Part shown: one piece after another, positions 49,380 through 61,634 of the stretch | Numbering within the stretch: the first letter of the stretch is position 1 | Layout: each line of letters begins with the position of its first letter | Source: Panulirus ornatus | Lineage: Eukaryota > Arthropoda > Malacostraca > Decapoda > Palinuridae | Direction: 5' to 3' | Length of the DNA stretch: 64,000 nt | NCBI RefSeq assembly: GCF_036320965.1 | Contig: NC_092226.1 | Coordinates: 18,009,502-18,073,501, forward strand | Translations under genes and position numbers: made by a program | Notes under the pieces: generated by a model | Databases searched by the model: none | The model's input: only the letters and a program-made list of their open reading frames with translations | What the model was told of the DNA's origin: nothing

Positions 49380-49765
49380 CAGATGTTGTGGGCTATGGTT
49401 AGCTGCCACGTGTTGTGAGTTATAGTCTACTTCCACATGTGATGCTATCGTTAGTTGCCACGTGTTGCGGCTCAGCTACGTGCTGTTGTACTCCTCTGCC
49501 ACGTGTTGTGTTGATATACTCTGCTGCCACGTGTTGCGTTCCTCCACGTGCTATGTTGCTACCGTCTGCTACCACGTGGTTTGGTGCTTTGGCCTGCTTT
49601 AACGTGTTCTCTGGCTATAGTCTGCTGCCACGTATTGTTGCTACGGTCTGCTGCCACGTGTTGTTGCTATGGTCTGCTGCCACGTGTTGTTGCTATGGTC
49701 TGCTGCCACGAGTCGTCATGCTAGCGTCTGCTGCCACATCCTTTGTTATGGTCCTCTACCACGTG
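49380..49765. repeat. 26-bp minisatellite with CACGTG, about 14 units
   Basis: CTGCCACGTGTTGTTGCTAT followed by GGTCTG. Left units are irregular and right units (about 49615-49710) are nearly exact. Most contain CACGTG. Confidence 0.92.
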
Positions 49766-50229
49766 TGTCACAGCTGCTGAGGAACCTGCTTGAGGTGGTC
49801 ACAGCAGCTGGACGTTCCACCTTGATGTGGTCATAGCAACTGAATTGGTCTTCCTTGTACGTGGTCTTAGCGGCAGCTGGATGGTCTTACTTGACGGGGG
49901 TCATAGCTGCTAGATAAACTTTTTTTTTTTTTTGACGTGGTCACAGCAGATGGTCGGTCGTACTTGATGTGGTTACATTAGCTGGTTGGTTAGGTGGTCA
50001 GTGGTTAGTCTTTTAGGTCCATTATCTTCCAGGGTCATTCAGGTCACCACCCTCAAGTTACGTCTACGAACAGAATAACCTTCAATTCTTTCTTCAGGTG
50101 GTCAAGATCATTCTAAGACCCATTGACTCATGATGTACGTGGCCCTTGTCACATAGCTGGTAGGTGATTCGATTGCTGCTAATCAAGTAATTTTCATCTT
50201 ACTTTTCTAGTGGATGTTTCGTATTTTCA
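49766..50229. other. eroded repeat, then unclassified sequence
   Basis: From 49785 to about 49985, GTGGTCATAGCAGCTGGA-like segments recur about every 35-40 bases with high divergence. A T13 tract lies near 49921. A short segment at 50094 matches 19204. Confidence 0.5.
50094..50121 (+). repeat. short dispersed repeat R2, copy 2
   Basis: TCAGGTGGTCAAGATCATTC followed by TAAGACCC. See copy 1 at 19204. It follows the pyrimidine stretch TTCAATTCTTTCT. Confidence 0.5.
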
Positions 50230-51106
50230 GCCTCTCAGACGAAGAAAGGCTGCCTTCGCTCGCATCCATTCTCCAGCTGTCATGTGTAATGAGCCGAAAC
50301 CATAACCATAATAAGGCCACAAAGGCTTTTCCATGGTTGACCCAGGCCGCTTCACATGCCCTACTTTAGTGCACTGACGGCACTTCGATCCCTGTATACC
50401 ACATCGTTCCAATTCACTCTCACTCCCGTGCATTTCTTTCACCCTCCTGCATGTTCACGCTCCAGTCACAAAGATCCTTCCATCTTCAGTGTGCCCCTCC
50501 CCCTTCCCCCCGTCTTTGTTTCCTCCACTTCTGACACATATATTCTCTTTGTTAACCTTTCTTCACTCATTCTCTTCATATATCCAATCCATTTCAACAC
50601 ACCCTCCTCTGCTCTCTCAACCACACTCTTTTTGTTACTATACATCTCTCTTACTCTTTCATTACTTACTCGATCAAACCACCTCACACCACACAGTGTC
50701 CTCAAACATTTCATTTCCATCATATCCATCCTCCTCCGCACATCCACATCTATAGCCCATGCTTCAAATCCATCCATATAACAGTGTCGGGACTATTATG
50801 CCTTTAGACATACCCGTTTTGTCCACCTAGATAACGACCCTTCATTCCACGCAATCTTCACTGTCCCCAGAACCTTCTACCCCTCACACACTTCCTCTTC
50901 CATGTTTCCATGTGTCGCCATGTTCACTCCCAAATATCTAAAACACATCACTTCCTCCAATTTCTCCCCATTCAAACTCACACCCCATTTAACCTGTTCC
51001 TCTCTCTTTACCTTGCTGAACCAAATAACCTTGATTTTATTCGCATTTACTCTCAACTTTCTCCTTTCACACGTTCTTCCAAATTCAGCCACCAACTGAC
51101 ACCAGA
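50230..51106 (-). mobile_element. LINE family A copy, RT C-terminus (duplicated block copy 1)
   Basis: On the minus strand, LVAEFGRTCERRKLRV, then NGEKLEEVMCFRYLGV (about 50930-51090) begin the RT C-terminal part, which continues with MCLRTLCGVRWFDR-like and LKWIGYMKRMSEERLTKR (about 50550). A frameshift near 50780-50870 breaks the frame. The 3' region has the subfamily-2 AGCTGTCATG segment. From 50512 onward the sequence is duplicated at 57160. Confidence 0.9.
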
Positions 51107-51340
51107 GGTAGAAGAAAGACATTATGACCAATCAGGAGAAATTTGTAATGGAATGATTCGATCACAGTGGGAGACCCAAGTTTGCATGACAGTGAACCAA
51201 ATACAGATGAGAAACCAACTCGAGACGAAAACATATTGGATTTAGTCCCAGCAACAAAAGAGGATCTCGTTGATGATGCTGAAGCTAGAGAAAAGGATGG
51301 TACAAGAGATCACACTCCCACTGCTTACCTCTGGGGTAAT
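51107..51340. other. non-LINE flank of the duplicated block, copy 1
   Basis: The LINE similarity ends at about 51106. The next 234 bases, unrecognised, are repeated at 57756-57990 with few differences, so they travelled with the LINE piece. Confidence 0.8.
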
Positions 51341-51461
51341 CTTCGTCATTGTGGAAGTTCCGATAAAACGTCAAACTTGCAGAATTTGCTGGTCTTCACC
51401 CGGCTCTTGACAGACATATCTAGGGACAATATCGCTCATCGGTGTAGCTTGGTCGATTATA

Positions 51462-51862
51462 TTCGTCCGCCCACTGTAGATACCATGACCACTCATTCGT
51501 GCACCCACTGTAGATACCATGATCGCTCATTCGTCCACCTACTGTAGATACCATAATCGCTCATTCGTCCACCCACTGTAGATACCGTGACTGCTCATTC
51601 GTCCACCCACTGTAGATACAATGACTGCTCATTCGTCCTTCCACTGTAGATACCATGACTGCTCATTCGTCCACCCACTGTAGATACAATGACTGCTCAT
51701 TCGTCCACCTACTGTCGATACCATGACCGCTCATTCGTCCACCTACTGTAGATACCATGACTGCTCATTCGTCCACCCACTGTAGATACCATGACCGCTC
51801 ATTGGTCCACCCACTGTAGATACCATGACCGCTCATTCATCCACCCACTGTAGACACCGTCA
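51462..51862. repeat. 34-bp minisatellite, about 11 copies
   Basis: CCACTGTAGATACCATGACC followed by GCTCATTCGTCCAC. Small variants only. Confidence 0.95.
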
Positions 51863-52389
51863 TGGAGCAAGGCTTCTAACGTGACAGTATTGCTTTCCTT
51901 CATATCATTCATCCATTTATGAGCATAATACGTGGTGAATGATGGAAGCAGTCACCCATCCTGTGACCATAGACGCACCAGGGGCTGCTGCTGGTCACCA
52001 AGACAGTTACGTACAATCTTGGTATGTGATCACACGCCTCCCCCTGCGCCCAATGCTGTTGCTCACCACGACGGTTGCAGCCGAGCGGATTGCTACGGTG
52101 GACCTGGCCGCGTTGTCAATTACACACCCACATACTGCGCGGGGCGCGGGAGAAGGAGACCTGACGAGACTGTGGTATTATTAGGAAATGACTTAAATAC
52201 TTGAGTTGGCCATCTTCGCTGCCAGGTACAGAACCGCCGGAAATCAACGTTTAAGAATCTGTGGAGGAAGTCCAGTGTGTAGAATCACAATAATCTCAGG
52301 GGGTCCAGTACTCACTCGTGCTGGGAACAAAGATGGACCCCATGGGTCTCCTTGGATCCCATGCGGTACAAAGACCACACAGACCACCT
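51863..52389. other. unclassified sequence
   Basis: No motif recognised. Confidence 0.4.
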
Positions 52390-52498
52390 TCCCTTCCCCT
52401 CCCCCCAAGATTCCAAGCGAGATGGTCTTGGGCTAAACACCGTTGATGAAGATGTATCCCCCTGAAAAGTAGTGTAAGAAATGGATGGCGAAGCAGAA

Positions 52499-52581
<83 letters not shown>

Positions 52582-52745
52582 CATTCCATTCCCTCCGTCA
52601 ACGCGTCGGATGGGAGACAAGTTAGACAAAATACTTTGCAGATCTAAGACGCCTGAGGGAATTTTTTTTTTTTTTTCAGAAACGACAGAAGTTAGAGTGA
52701 ATGTAAATATGTTAGACATCCCTTCGTAAAGGACATACACCCCTT
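52390..52745 (-). repeat. dispersed repeat R1, copy 2
   Basis: Reverse-complement match to 25095-25373. It carries a long internal CT/GA run at the place where the other copy has only a few GA, and an A13-type run next to the TTCTG block. Confidence 0.65.
52501..52579. repeat. (CT)n microsatellite inside R1 copy 2
   Basis: About 39 uninterrupted CT units. Confidence 0.98.
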
Positions 52746-53596
52746 CATTTATTTTTTTCCAGGCAATAATAACAAACTTTGATCTCCAGCCTCGCTACTT
52801 AGCACACCTATACCACTCCTGATGTGGAAGGATGATGCAATAATTTCTTCTTGTTCCCTAAGGCAGCTTCCACGAATTTATTCATTGTTGATACGTTACC
52901 TCAGCAGGGCCACTAAGCCATGATGATTAGTTGAAAGATTTGTTCTGTACCGGTGTGACAGGTGATGATCAGGTCTAGTTATGAATATATTAATCGTGTG
53001 TTGCTCAAAACAACGTATTCTAGGAGCGTACTCCATATGTCGATAATATCACTTGGTAAAGAAATACTTCGTGCACTCTGGATTAACTCATTAGTCCATT
53101 TTCTCTCGTCGGTAGCAATGGTGCGAATGTAAAGAAATTTTTCTATCTAGGCGCTGTTGAATCCTTCAGTTATTTTGAATGGCTCTATCAACTTGCCTTA
53201 AAGATGCTCATTGGTTATAGATGAATTTAGATTTTGTATCAACCACAAAAGTACAGTTCCTTCCATATTTTGGTATCTCATCTTAACATCCGTCGTGGTT
53301 AAGTACGAGGAGTCCTGTGCTTTGAGTGTCTGGTCACAAATGCCTGCTGAAGCAGCGTCGTCATGGAGAACCGAATTCCCTCACGACCACACACACCTGC
53401 GACGACCCGCACATCAACCTGTCGCGGTCCCAAGATTGGCTCAGTGAGAAGACCTTACCTACCCTCCTCACGGTCTGATCTTCGTGGAATAAATATCTAC
53501 TCGGGAGCGCGCGTGTCTCGTGAAGGGAGATCTACCATATTTTGATGCAAGTATAACACCCGTATCCTCCTTCAACCTTACACATCGCAGAAGATA
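52746..53596. other. unclassified, AT-richer sequence
   Basis: No tandem repeat or recognised domain. Confidence 0.4.
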
Positions 53597-54210
53597 ACGG
53601 GATGAACCAAACAGAAGATGACGAGAGGAATCAAACAGAAGATGACGAGAGGAACCAAACAGAAGATGACGAGAGGAACCAAACAGAAGATGACGAGAGG
53701 AACTAAACAGAAGATAACGGGAGGAACCAAACAGAAGATGACGAGAGGAATCAAACAGAAGATGACGAGAGGAACCAAACAGAAGATGACGAGAGGAACC
53801 AAACAGAAGATGACGAGAGGAATCAAACAGAAGATGACGAGAGGAACCAAACAGAAGATGACGAGAGGAACCAAACAGAAGATAACGGGAGGAACCAAAC
53901 AGAAGATGACGAGAGGAACCAAACAGAAGATGACGAGAGGAATCAAACAGAAGATGACGAGAGGAACCAAACAGAAGATGACGAGAGGAACTAAACAGAA
54001 GATAACGGGAGGAACCAAACAGAAGATGATGAGAGGAATCAAACAGAAGATAACGGGAGAAGGTAAACAGAAGATGACGAGAGGAATCAAGCAGAAGATG
54101 ACGGGAGGAACCAAACAGAATATAACGGGAGGAACCAAACAGAATATGACGAGAGGAACCAAACAGAATATGACAGGAGGAACCAAAGAAAATAACGGGA
54201 GGAACCAAAC
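53597..54210. repeat. 24-bp minisatellite, about 26 units
   Basis: AAGATGACGAGAGGAACCAA followed by ACAG. AATC, AACT and AAGATAACGGG variants recur in an ordered pattern, suggesting a block of about five units as the amplification unit. Frames of up to 269 codons (TRGTKQKM, FCLVPLVI) stay open only because 24 is a multiple of three. Confidence 0.95.
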
Positions 54211-54447
54211 ATACCAGAAGGCATTTCTTGTCGTGTCTCGTGGTTCACACCGCAGGTGCTGGTGGAATGATGTCGTCCATCCACTGACCACGTCTGTCCC
54301 AATACACAGCCCCACATAGGGGCCGTACGGCTTGGGTCTGTGATGTACTGTGTACACCACTCTCGCCATGTGGAACGCCTTAGTCATGTATGTACATCAC
54401 CACTGCCATTTGCACAACCCAAGCCACATATGTACATAATCCCTGCG

Positions 54448-57143
54448 TTATACACCACCTCCAGCCTTGAACATCACCCCAGCTTTGTACACAACCACCC
54501 CCAGCCTTGAACATCACCCCAGCTTTGTACACAACCACCCCCAGCCTTGTGCACCACCCCAGCTTTGTACACAACCACCCCCAGCCTTGAACATCACCCC
54601 AGCCTTGTACATCACCCCAGCCTTGTACACAACCACCCCCAGCCTTGAACATCACCCCAGCCTTGTACACAACCACCCCCAGCCTTGAACACCACCCCAG
54701 CCTTGTACACAACCACCCCCAGCCGTGAACACCACCCCAGCCTTGTACACAACCACCCCCAGCCTTGTACACAACCACCCCCAGCCGTGAACACCACCCC
54801 AGCCTTGTACACAACCACCCCCAGCCGTGAACACCACCCCAGCCTTGAACATCACCCCAGCCTTGTACACAACCACCCCCAGCCTTGAACATCACCCCAG
54901 CTTGTACACAACCACCCCCAGCCTTGTACACAACCACCCCCAGCCTGGAACATCACCCCAGCTTTGTACACAACCACCCCCAGCCTTGAACATCACCCCA
55001 GCCTTGTACACAACCACCCCCAGCCTTGAACATCACCCCAGCTTGTACACAACCACCCCCAGCCTTGAACATCACCCCAGCTTTGTACACAACCACCCCC
55101 AGCCTTGAACATCACCCCAGCTTGTACACAACCACCCCCAGCCTTGAACATCACCCCAGCCTTGTACACAACCACCCCCAGCCTTGTACACAACCACCCC
55201 CAGCCGTGAACACCACCCCAGCCTTGTACACAACCACCCCCAGCCGTGAACACCACCCCAGCCTTGTACACAACCACCCCCAGCCTGGAACATCACCCCA
55301 GCTTGTACACAACCACCCCCAGCCTTGAACATCACCCCAGCCTTGTACACAACCACCCCCAGCCTTGAACATCACCCCAGCTTTGTACACAACCACCCCC
55401 AGCCTTGAACATCACCCCAGCTTTGTACACAACCACCCCCAGCCTTGAACATCACCCCAGCTTGTACACAACCACCCCCAGCCTTGTACACAACCACCCC
55501 CAGCCTTGAACATCACCCCAGCTTGTACACAACCACCCCCAGCCGTGAACACCACCCCAGCCTTGAACATCACCCCAGCTTGTACACAACCACCCCCAGC
55601 CTTGAACATCACCCCAGCTTGTACACAACCACCCCCAGCCTTGAACATCACCCCAGCCTTGTACACAACCACCCCCCAGCCTTGAACATCACCCCAGCCT
55701 TGTACACAACCACCCCCAGCCTGGAACATCACCCCAGCCTTGTACACAACCACCCCCAGCCTTGAACATCACCCCAGCTTTGTACACAACCACCCCCAGC
55801 CTTGTACACAACCACCCCCAGCCTTGAACATCACCCCAGCTTTGTACACAACCACCCCCAGCCTTGTACACAACCACCCCCAGCCTTGAACATCACCCCA
55901 GCTTTGTACACAACCACCCCCAGCCTTGAACATCACCCCAGCTTGTACACAACCACCCCCAGCCTTGTACACAACCACCCCCAGCCTTGAACATCACCCC
56001 AGCTTTGTACACAACCACCCCCAGCCTTGAACATCACCCCAGCTTTGTACACAACCACCCCCAGCCTTGAACATCACCCCAGCTTGTACACAACCACCCC
56101 CAGCCTTGAACATCACCCCAGCTTGTACACAACCACCCCCAGCCTTGTACACAACCACCCCCAGCCTTGAACATCACCCCAGCCTTGTACACAACCACCC
56201 CCAGCCTTGAACATCACCCCAGCTTTGTACACAACCACCCCCAGCCTGGAACATCACCCCAGCTTTGTACACAACCACCCCCAGCCTTGTACACAACCAC
56301 CCCCAGCCTTGAACATCACCCCAGCTTTGTACACAACCACCCCCAGCCTTGAACATCACCCCAGCCTTGTACATCACCCCAGCCTTGTACACAACCACCC
56401 CCCAGCCTGGAACATCACCCCAGCCTTGTACACAACCATCCCCAGCCTTGAACACCAACCCAGCCTTGTACACAACCACCCCCAGCCTTGTACACAACCA
56501 CCCCCAGCCTTGAACACCAACCCAGCCTTGTACACAACCACCCCCAGCCTTGAACACCACCCCAGCCTTATACACAACCACCCCCAGCCTTGTACACAAC
56601 CACCCCCAGCCTTGAACATCACCCCAGCTTTGTACACAACCACCCCCAGCCTTGAACATCACCCCAGCTTTGTACACAACCACCCCCAGCCTTGTACACA
56701 ACCACCCCCAGCCTGGAACATCACCCCAGCTTTGTACACAACCACCCCCAGCCTTGAACATCACCCCAGCCTTGTACACAACCACCCCCAGCCTTGAACA
56801 TCACCCCAGCTTTGTACACAACCACCCCCAGCCTTGAACATCACCCCAGCTTTGTACACAACCACCCCCAGCCTTGAACATCACCCCAGCTTTGTACACA
56901 ACCACCCCCAGCCTTGAACATCACCCCAGCTTTGTACACAACCACCCCCAGCCTTGTACACAACCACCCCCAGCCTTGAACATCACCCCAGCTTTGTACA
57001 CAACCACCCCCAGCCGTGAACACCACCCCAGCCTTGAACATCACCCCAGCTTTGTACACAACCACCCCCAGCCTTGAACATCACCCCAGCTTTGTACACA
57101 ACCACCCCCAGCCTGGAACATCACCCCAGCTTTGTACACAACC
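54448..57143. repeat. 40-bp composite minisatellite, 2.7 kb
   Basis: Two subunits alternate, CCAGCCTTGAACATCACC (18 bp) and CCAGCTTTGTACACAACCAC plus CC (22 bp), with occasional doubling of one subunit or single-base loss (GCTTGTAC). Most 22-bp subunits contain TGTACA, a 6-bp palindrome. Frames up to about 200 codons arise from repetition. The array ends in a C run. Confidence 0.97.
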
Positions 57144-57159
57144 ACCCCCCCCCCCCCCC
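57144..57159. repeat. poly-C tract at the duplication junction
   Basis: About 16 C directly join the array to the duplicated block. The corresponding point at 50495-50511 is also C-rich. Confidence 0.9.
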
Positions 57160-57755
57160 GTCTTTGTTTCCTCCACTTCTGACACATATATTCTCTTTGT
57201 TAACCTTTCTTCACTCATTCTCTTCATATATCCAATCCATTTCAACACACCCTCCTCTGCTCTCTCAACCACACTCTTTTTAGTACTATACATCTCTCTT
57301 ACTCTTTCATTACTTACTCGATCAAACCACCTCACACCACACAGCGTCCTCAAACATTTCATTTCCATCACATCCATCCTCCTCCGCACATCCACATTTA
57401 TAGCCCATGCTTCAAATCCATCCATATAACAGTGTCGGGACTATTATGCCTTCAGACATACCCGTTTTGTCCACCTAGATAACGACCCTTCATTCCACGC
57501 AATCTTCACTGTCCCCAGAATCTTCTACCCCTCACACACTTCCTCTTCCATGTTTCCATTTGTCGCCATGGTCACTCCCAAATATCTAAAACAAATCACT
57601 TCCTCCAATTTCTCTCCATTCAAACTCACACCCCATTTAACCTGTCCCTCTCTCTCTAACCTTGCTGAACCAAATAACCTTGATATTATTCACATTTACT
57701 CTCGACTTTCTCCTTTCACATGTTCTTCCAAATTCAGCCACCAACTGACACCAGA
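57160..57755 (-). mobile_element. LINE family A RT fragment (duplicated block copy 2)
   Basis: It aligns base for base with 50512-51106, with about 20 substitutions seen by eye across the whole 830-base block and a few single-base indels. Minus-strand RT pieces such as RMDVMEMKCLRTLCGVRWFD and LKWIGYMKRMSEERL are retained. The 3' end of the LINE (50230-50511 in copy 1) is missing here, replaced by the array. Confidence 0.92.
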
Positions 57756-57990
57756 GGTAGACGAAAGACATTATGATCAATCAGGAGAAACTTGTAATGG
57801 AACGATTCGATCACAGTGGGAGACCCAAGTTTGCATGACAGTGAACCAAATACAGATGAGAAACCAACTCGAGACGAAAACATATTGGATTTAGTCCCAG
57901 CAACAAAAGAGGATCTCGTTGATGATGCTGAAGCTAGAGAAAAGGATGGTACAAGAGATCACACTCCCCACTGCTTACCTCTGGGGTAAT
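57756..57990. other. non-LINE flank of the duplicated block, copy 2
   Basis: Matches 51107-51340 (one inserted C near 57968), then diverges completely after CTGGGGTAAT. Confidence 0.88.
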
Positions 57991-58059
57991 TTGCCTAACC
58001 CCCTGAGACCATTGTATAAACCCCTGAATAAACACGTGTGTGTGTGTGTGTGTGTGAAA

Positions 58060-59690
58060 CTTGGGGGTAGACAGTTATGTGAACCCTGGGATAGACACTC
58101 ATGTGAACCCTGGGATAGACATATGTGAACCCTGGGATACATAATCGTGTGAACCCTGGGGTAGACAGTTATGTGAACCCTGGGATAGACACTTATGTGA
58201 ACCCTGGGATACATAATCGTGTGAACCCTGGGGTAGACATATGTGAACCCTGGGATAGACAGTCATGTGAACCCTGGAATACATAGTCGTGTGAACCTTG
58301 GGATAGACAGTCATGTGAACCCTGGGGTAGACAGTCGTGTGAACCCTGGGGTAGACAGTTATGTGAACCCTGGGATACATAATCGTGTGAACCCTGGGGT
58401 AGACTTATGGGAACCCTGGGATATATAGCCGTGTGAACCCTGGGATGGACAGCCATGTGAACCCTGCTATAGACAGTCATGTGAACCCTGGGATAGACAG
58501 TCATGTGAACCCTGCTATAGACAGTCATGTGAACCCTGCTATAGACAGTCATGTGAACCCTGGGGTAGCCAGTTATATGAACCTTGGGACAGACAGTCAT
58601 GTGAACCCTGTGATAGACAATCATGTGAACCCTGGGACAGAAAGTTATGTGAACCCTGGGATAGACAATAATGTGAATCTTGGGGTAGACAGTCATATGA
58701 ACCCTGGAATAGACAATCATGTGAACCCTGGGACAAACAATCATGTGAACCCTGGGGTAAAAAGTTATGTGAACCCTGGGATAGACAGCCATATGAACCC
58801 TAAGGTAGACAGTTATGTGAACTCTGGAATAGACAGTCATGTGAACCTTGGGATAGACAGTCATATGATCCCTGGGATAGACAATCATGTGAACGCTGGG
58901 ATAGAGTCATGCAAACCTCGCTACATTGTCATATGTAAACTCTGGGATAAGAATAGTTATACAAAGGTTGATATATCGTTGTTAACCCTGATATAAAGAG
59001 ATATATAAAGCTGGCTACTGTTATGTAAACCCTTGGATAGACTGTTACGTTAAATCTTAGTACTTTACATCCCTTAGTACATATCATCCCTGGGATAGAC
59101 AGGCATACAAACCATGCGATAGATAGTTGTGTAAACTTTGGTATACATCCCATACAAATAGTTATGTAAACCCACGAGTAGACAGTGACATAAATCTCAG
59201 TATACTGCCATATAAACCCTGGGGCGAATTCGTCATGTAAACCTCTGTACGCTGTTGTGTAAACCCAAAGGAAGTCATGGTTACCTTCGTATATTACCAT
59301 GTAAACCCCGGGGTAAATAGTTATCTAAATGCAGGGTAAACCGTCACGTAAACCTTGGTACATTACCGTATGAACCATGGGACAAAGTAAAGTAAACCTT
59401 GGTTTACCATGTAAACTCTGGGTCAGATAATTATGGCATCTGCCAAGTTAACTCATGTATACCCTGGTACACTGCCGTTTAAACCCTATGACACCTGCCA
59501 AATAAACCCTGGATATACTGGGTATACTGCCATGTAAACCCGGAATAGACAGTTTTGTATACCCTGATATACTATAGTGTGAATCCTGGAGTAGGTCCTT
59601 ATGTAAACTCCGGTACACCACCGTAGATAATTATGGGAGCGTGAATCCTGGAGTAGACTCTAGTGTAAACTCTGGTACACCACCGTAGAT
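58060..59690. repeat. 24-bp minisatellite with long eroded tail
   Basis: From 58060 to about 58930, GTGAACCCTGGGATAGACAG plus TCAT repeats with modest variation. Beyond that, ATGTAAACCCTGG-like motifs recur at 25-40-base spacing to about 59690, increasingly diverged. This suggests a larger old array whose left end has been refreshed. A short GT run at 58036 precedes it. Confidence 0.92.
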
Positions 59691-60162
59691 GATTATGGGA
59701 TCGAAAGTTTTGTTTGAATTCCTTTGTATTCCTTTGTGGTAAAGACAAAGTCCAAAGTAACACAACAAGAAAGATAGACGGACCAGACAGGCCAGCCCAC
59801 AGACAAGCCACGGGTGGTCAGATCTCACATTAATACAAGGGAAAGAGGACTCACAGGAAAATCAAGTTGACGACTCTCTAGTGATCATAAGAGTTGTGGG
59901 CGAGGAACACCGACAGCAGGAATATTTCTCACAGGTCTTGCTCCAAGGAAAGACGGGGTCGAGTTTTGACGAAAGAATGTCGCCAGCTTTTCTGTCGTCT
60001 CTGGCGCAAAAGTTGACGCCAGGAACGCCCTCTCTCTCGTTAATCGTTCACTCTGAAAATGATCAACGAATTAATCATCGTTTACAGGAGGGAGTTACGT
60101 TTGTAGGTTTGTATGTTGAGTGTGAAGACGTAGTCTGGTCAGGTTTACAGTGGACGGGCGAC
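59691..60162. other. unclassified sequence
   Basis: An open frame of about 105 codons at 59881 runs into the next array and has no recognisable domain. Confidence 0.4.
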
Positions 60163-60705
60163 GCAAGGATGACCCGGGCGGTGGACGGGCGACGCTAGGA
60201 TGACCCGGACGGTGGACGGGCGACGCTAGGATGACCCGGACGGTGGACGGGCGACACTAGGATGACCCGGACGGTGGACGGGCGACACTAGGATGACCCG
60301 GACGGTGGACGGGCGACGCTAGGATGACCCGGACGGTGGACGGGCGACACTAGGATGACCCGGACGGTGGACGGGCGACACTAGGATGACCCGGGCGGTG
60401 GACGGGCGACGCTAGGATAACCCGGACGGTGGACGGGCGACGCTAGGATGACCCGGGCGGTGGACGGGCGACACTAGGATGACCCGGGCGGTGGACGGGC
60501 GACGCTAGGATAACCCGGACGGTGGACGGGCGACGCTAGGATGACCCGGGCGGTGGTCGGGCTCCACTAAGATGACCCGGACGGTGGACGGGCGACACTA
60601 GGATGACCCGGACGGTGGACGGGCGACACTAGGATGACCCGGATGGTGGACGGGCGACACTAGGATGACCCGGACGGTGGATGGGCGACACGAGGATGAC
60701 CCAGG
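60163..60705. repeat. 31-bp GC-rich minisatellite, about 17 copies
   Basis: GACCCGGACGGTGGACGGGC followed by GACACTAGGAT. Binary variants (CGGACGG or CGGGCGG; GACGCT or GACACT; GATGACC or GATAACC) are shared among non-adjacent units, suggesting block amplification. CpG-rich compared with its surroundings. Confidence 0.96.
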
Positions 60706-60838
60706 AGCTGCGGGTTTGAGCGGGCGGGCTGTCCTGCGGGTCCACACCTGCGTTATGGTCAAGGGGCGGAGACCGTGTGCGGCAGACCCGTCTCCCGCCG
60801 TGAATGCTTCTCGCATCAGTTCTCAGTAATCCAGTGGA

Positions 60839-60842
<4 letters not shown>

Positions 60843-60918
<76 letters not shown>
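60843..60918. repeat. (CT)n microsatellite
   Basis: About 38 CT units, complementary to the GA run 150 bases downstream. Confidence 0.98.
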
Positions 60919-60919
<1 letters not shown>

Positions 60920-61064
60920 AATGCCCGCAGTATACGACACAGATTCTAAGGTTAGATATTTGTGCTTTAAAAAAAAAAGAAGATTAGTCTGTGAATCTGG
61001 GTTTAGATTGTCGAAACAGACATTTTCTTCCCCAATTTTGCAGTCACAGGATACGGTCTACTTA

Positions 61065-61068
<4 letters not shown>

Positions 61069-61128
<60 letters not shown>
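61069..61128. repeat. (GA)n microsatellite
   Basis: About 30 GA units, forming a potential fold-back with the CT run at 60843. Confidence 0.98.
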
Positions 61129-61129
<1 letters not shown>

Positions 61130-61634
61130 CTGTGATTTATCGCTGTAACGAAATAGATAGACGTAGTTATAACATCGAATCCATTTTTATAGAAGTTCAA
61201 CCTAACCTTCGGAAAAATAATATAAATGACCCTTCTGCACAAGACGAAAAAGGAAGAATTTATGATCATTGAGCAGTTATCAGTAACAGTTATAATAGCA
61301 TTATAATGCACAGCCACTGACGTGGAAGGCATCACACATTGGTAGCTGCAGCCGCTGGATTCCACATTGTAAACCGTGCTGTAAGATCCGCTCCTGATGT
61401 AAACATATCACAGTATATTCTAGGTGCACGCGAGGATCTTGTCTATGACGCTGTGATTGTGGGGGGAAACGTTTGGTATAAGTGCTTATCAACGCGTCAC
61501 TTTTGCACTTTTGCTACAGCTTTCACCACCGCTGCTAACCCATGCTGCTCAAGAGAACAGTTGTGGGGAAAAGAGTAGCGGGATTTAGACTTGTGAATTT
61601 TAATGATGTTACTCGTGGTAGGATAGGTTGGGAT
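61130..61634. other. unclassified sequence
   Basis: No motif recognised. It may include decayed upstream LINE sequence. Confidence 0.4.

Noticed and set aside
53468..54387. Hydrophobic 8-residue repeat protein (FCLVPLVI) as a membrane or antifreeze-like protein
   Set aside because: It is the complement of a 24-bp minisatellite. Alternative frames are just as open and no start or flanking domain is present.
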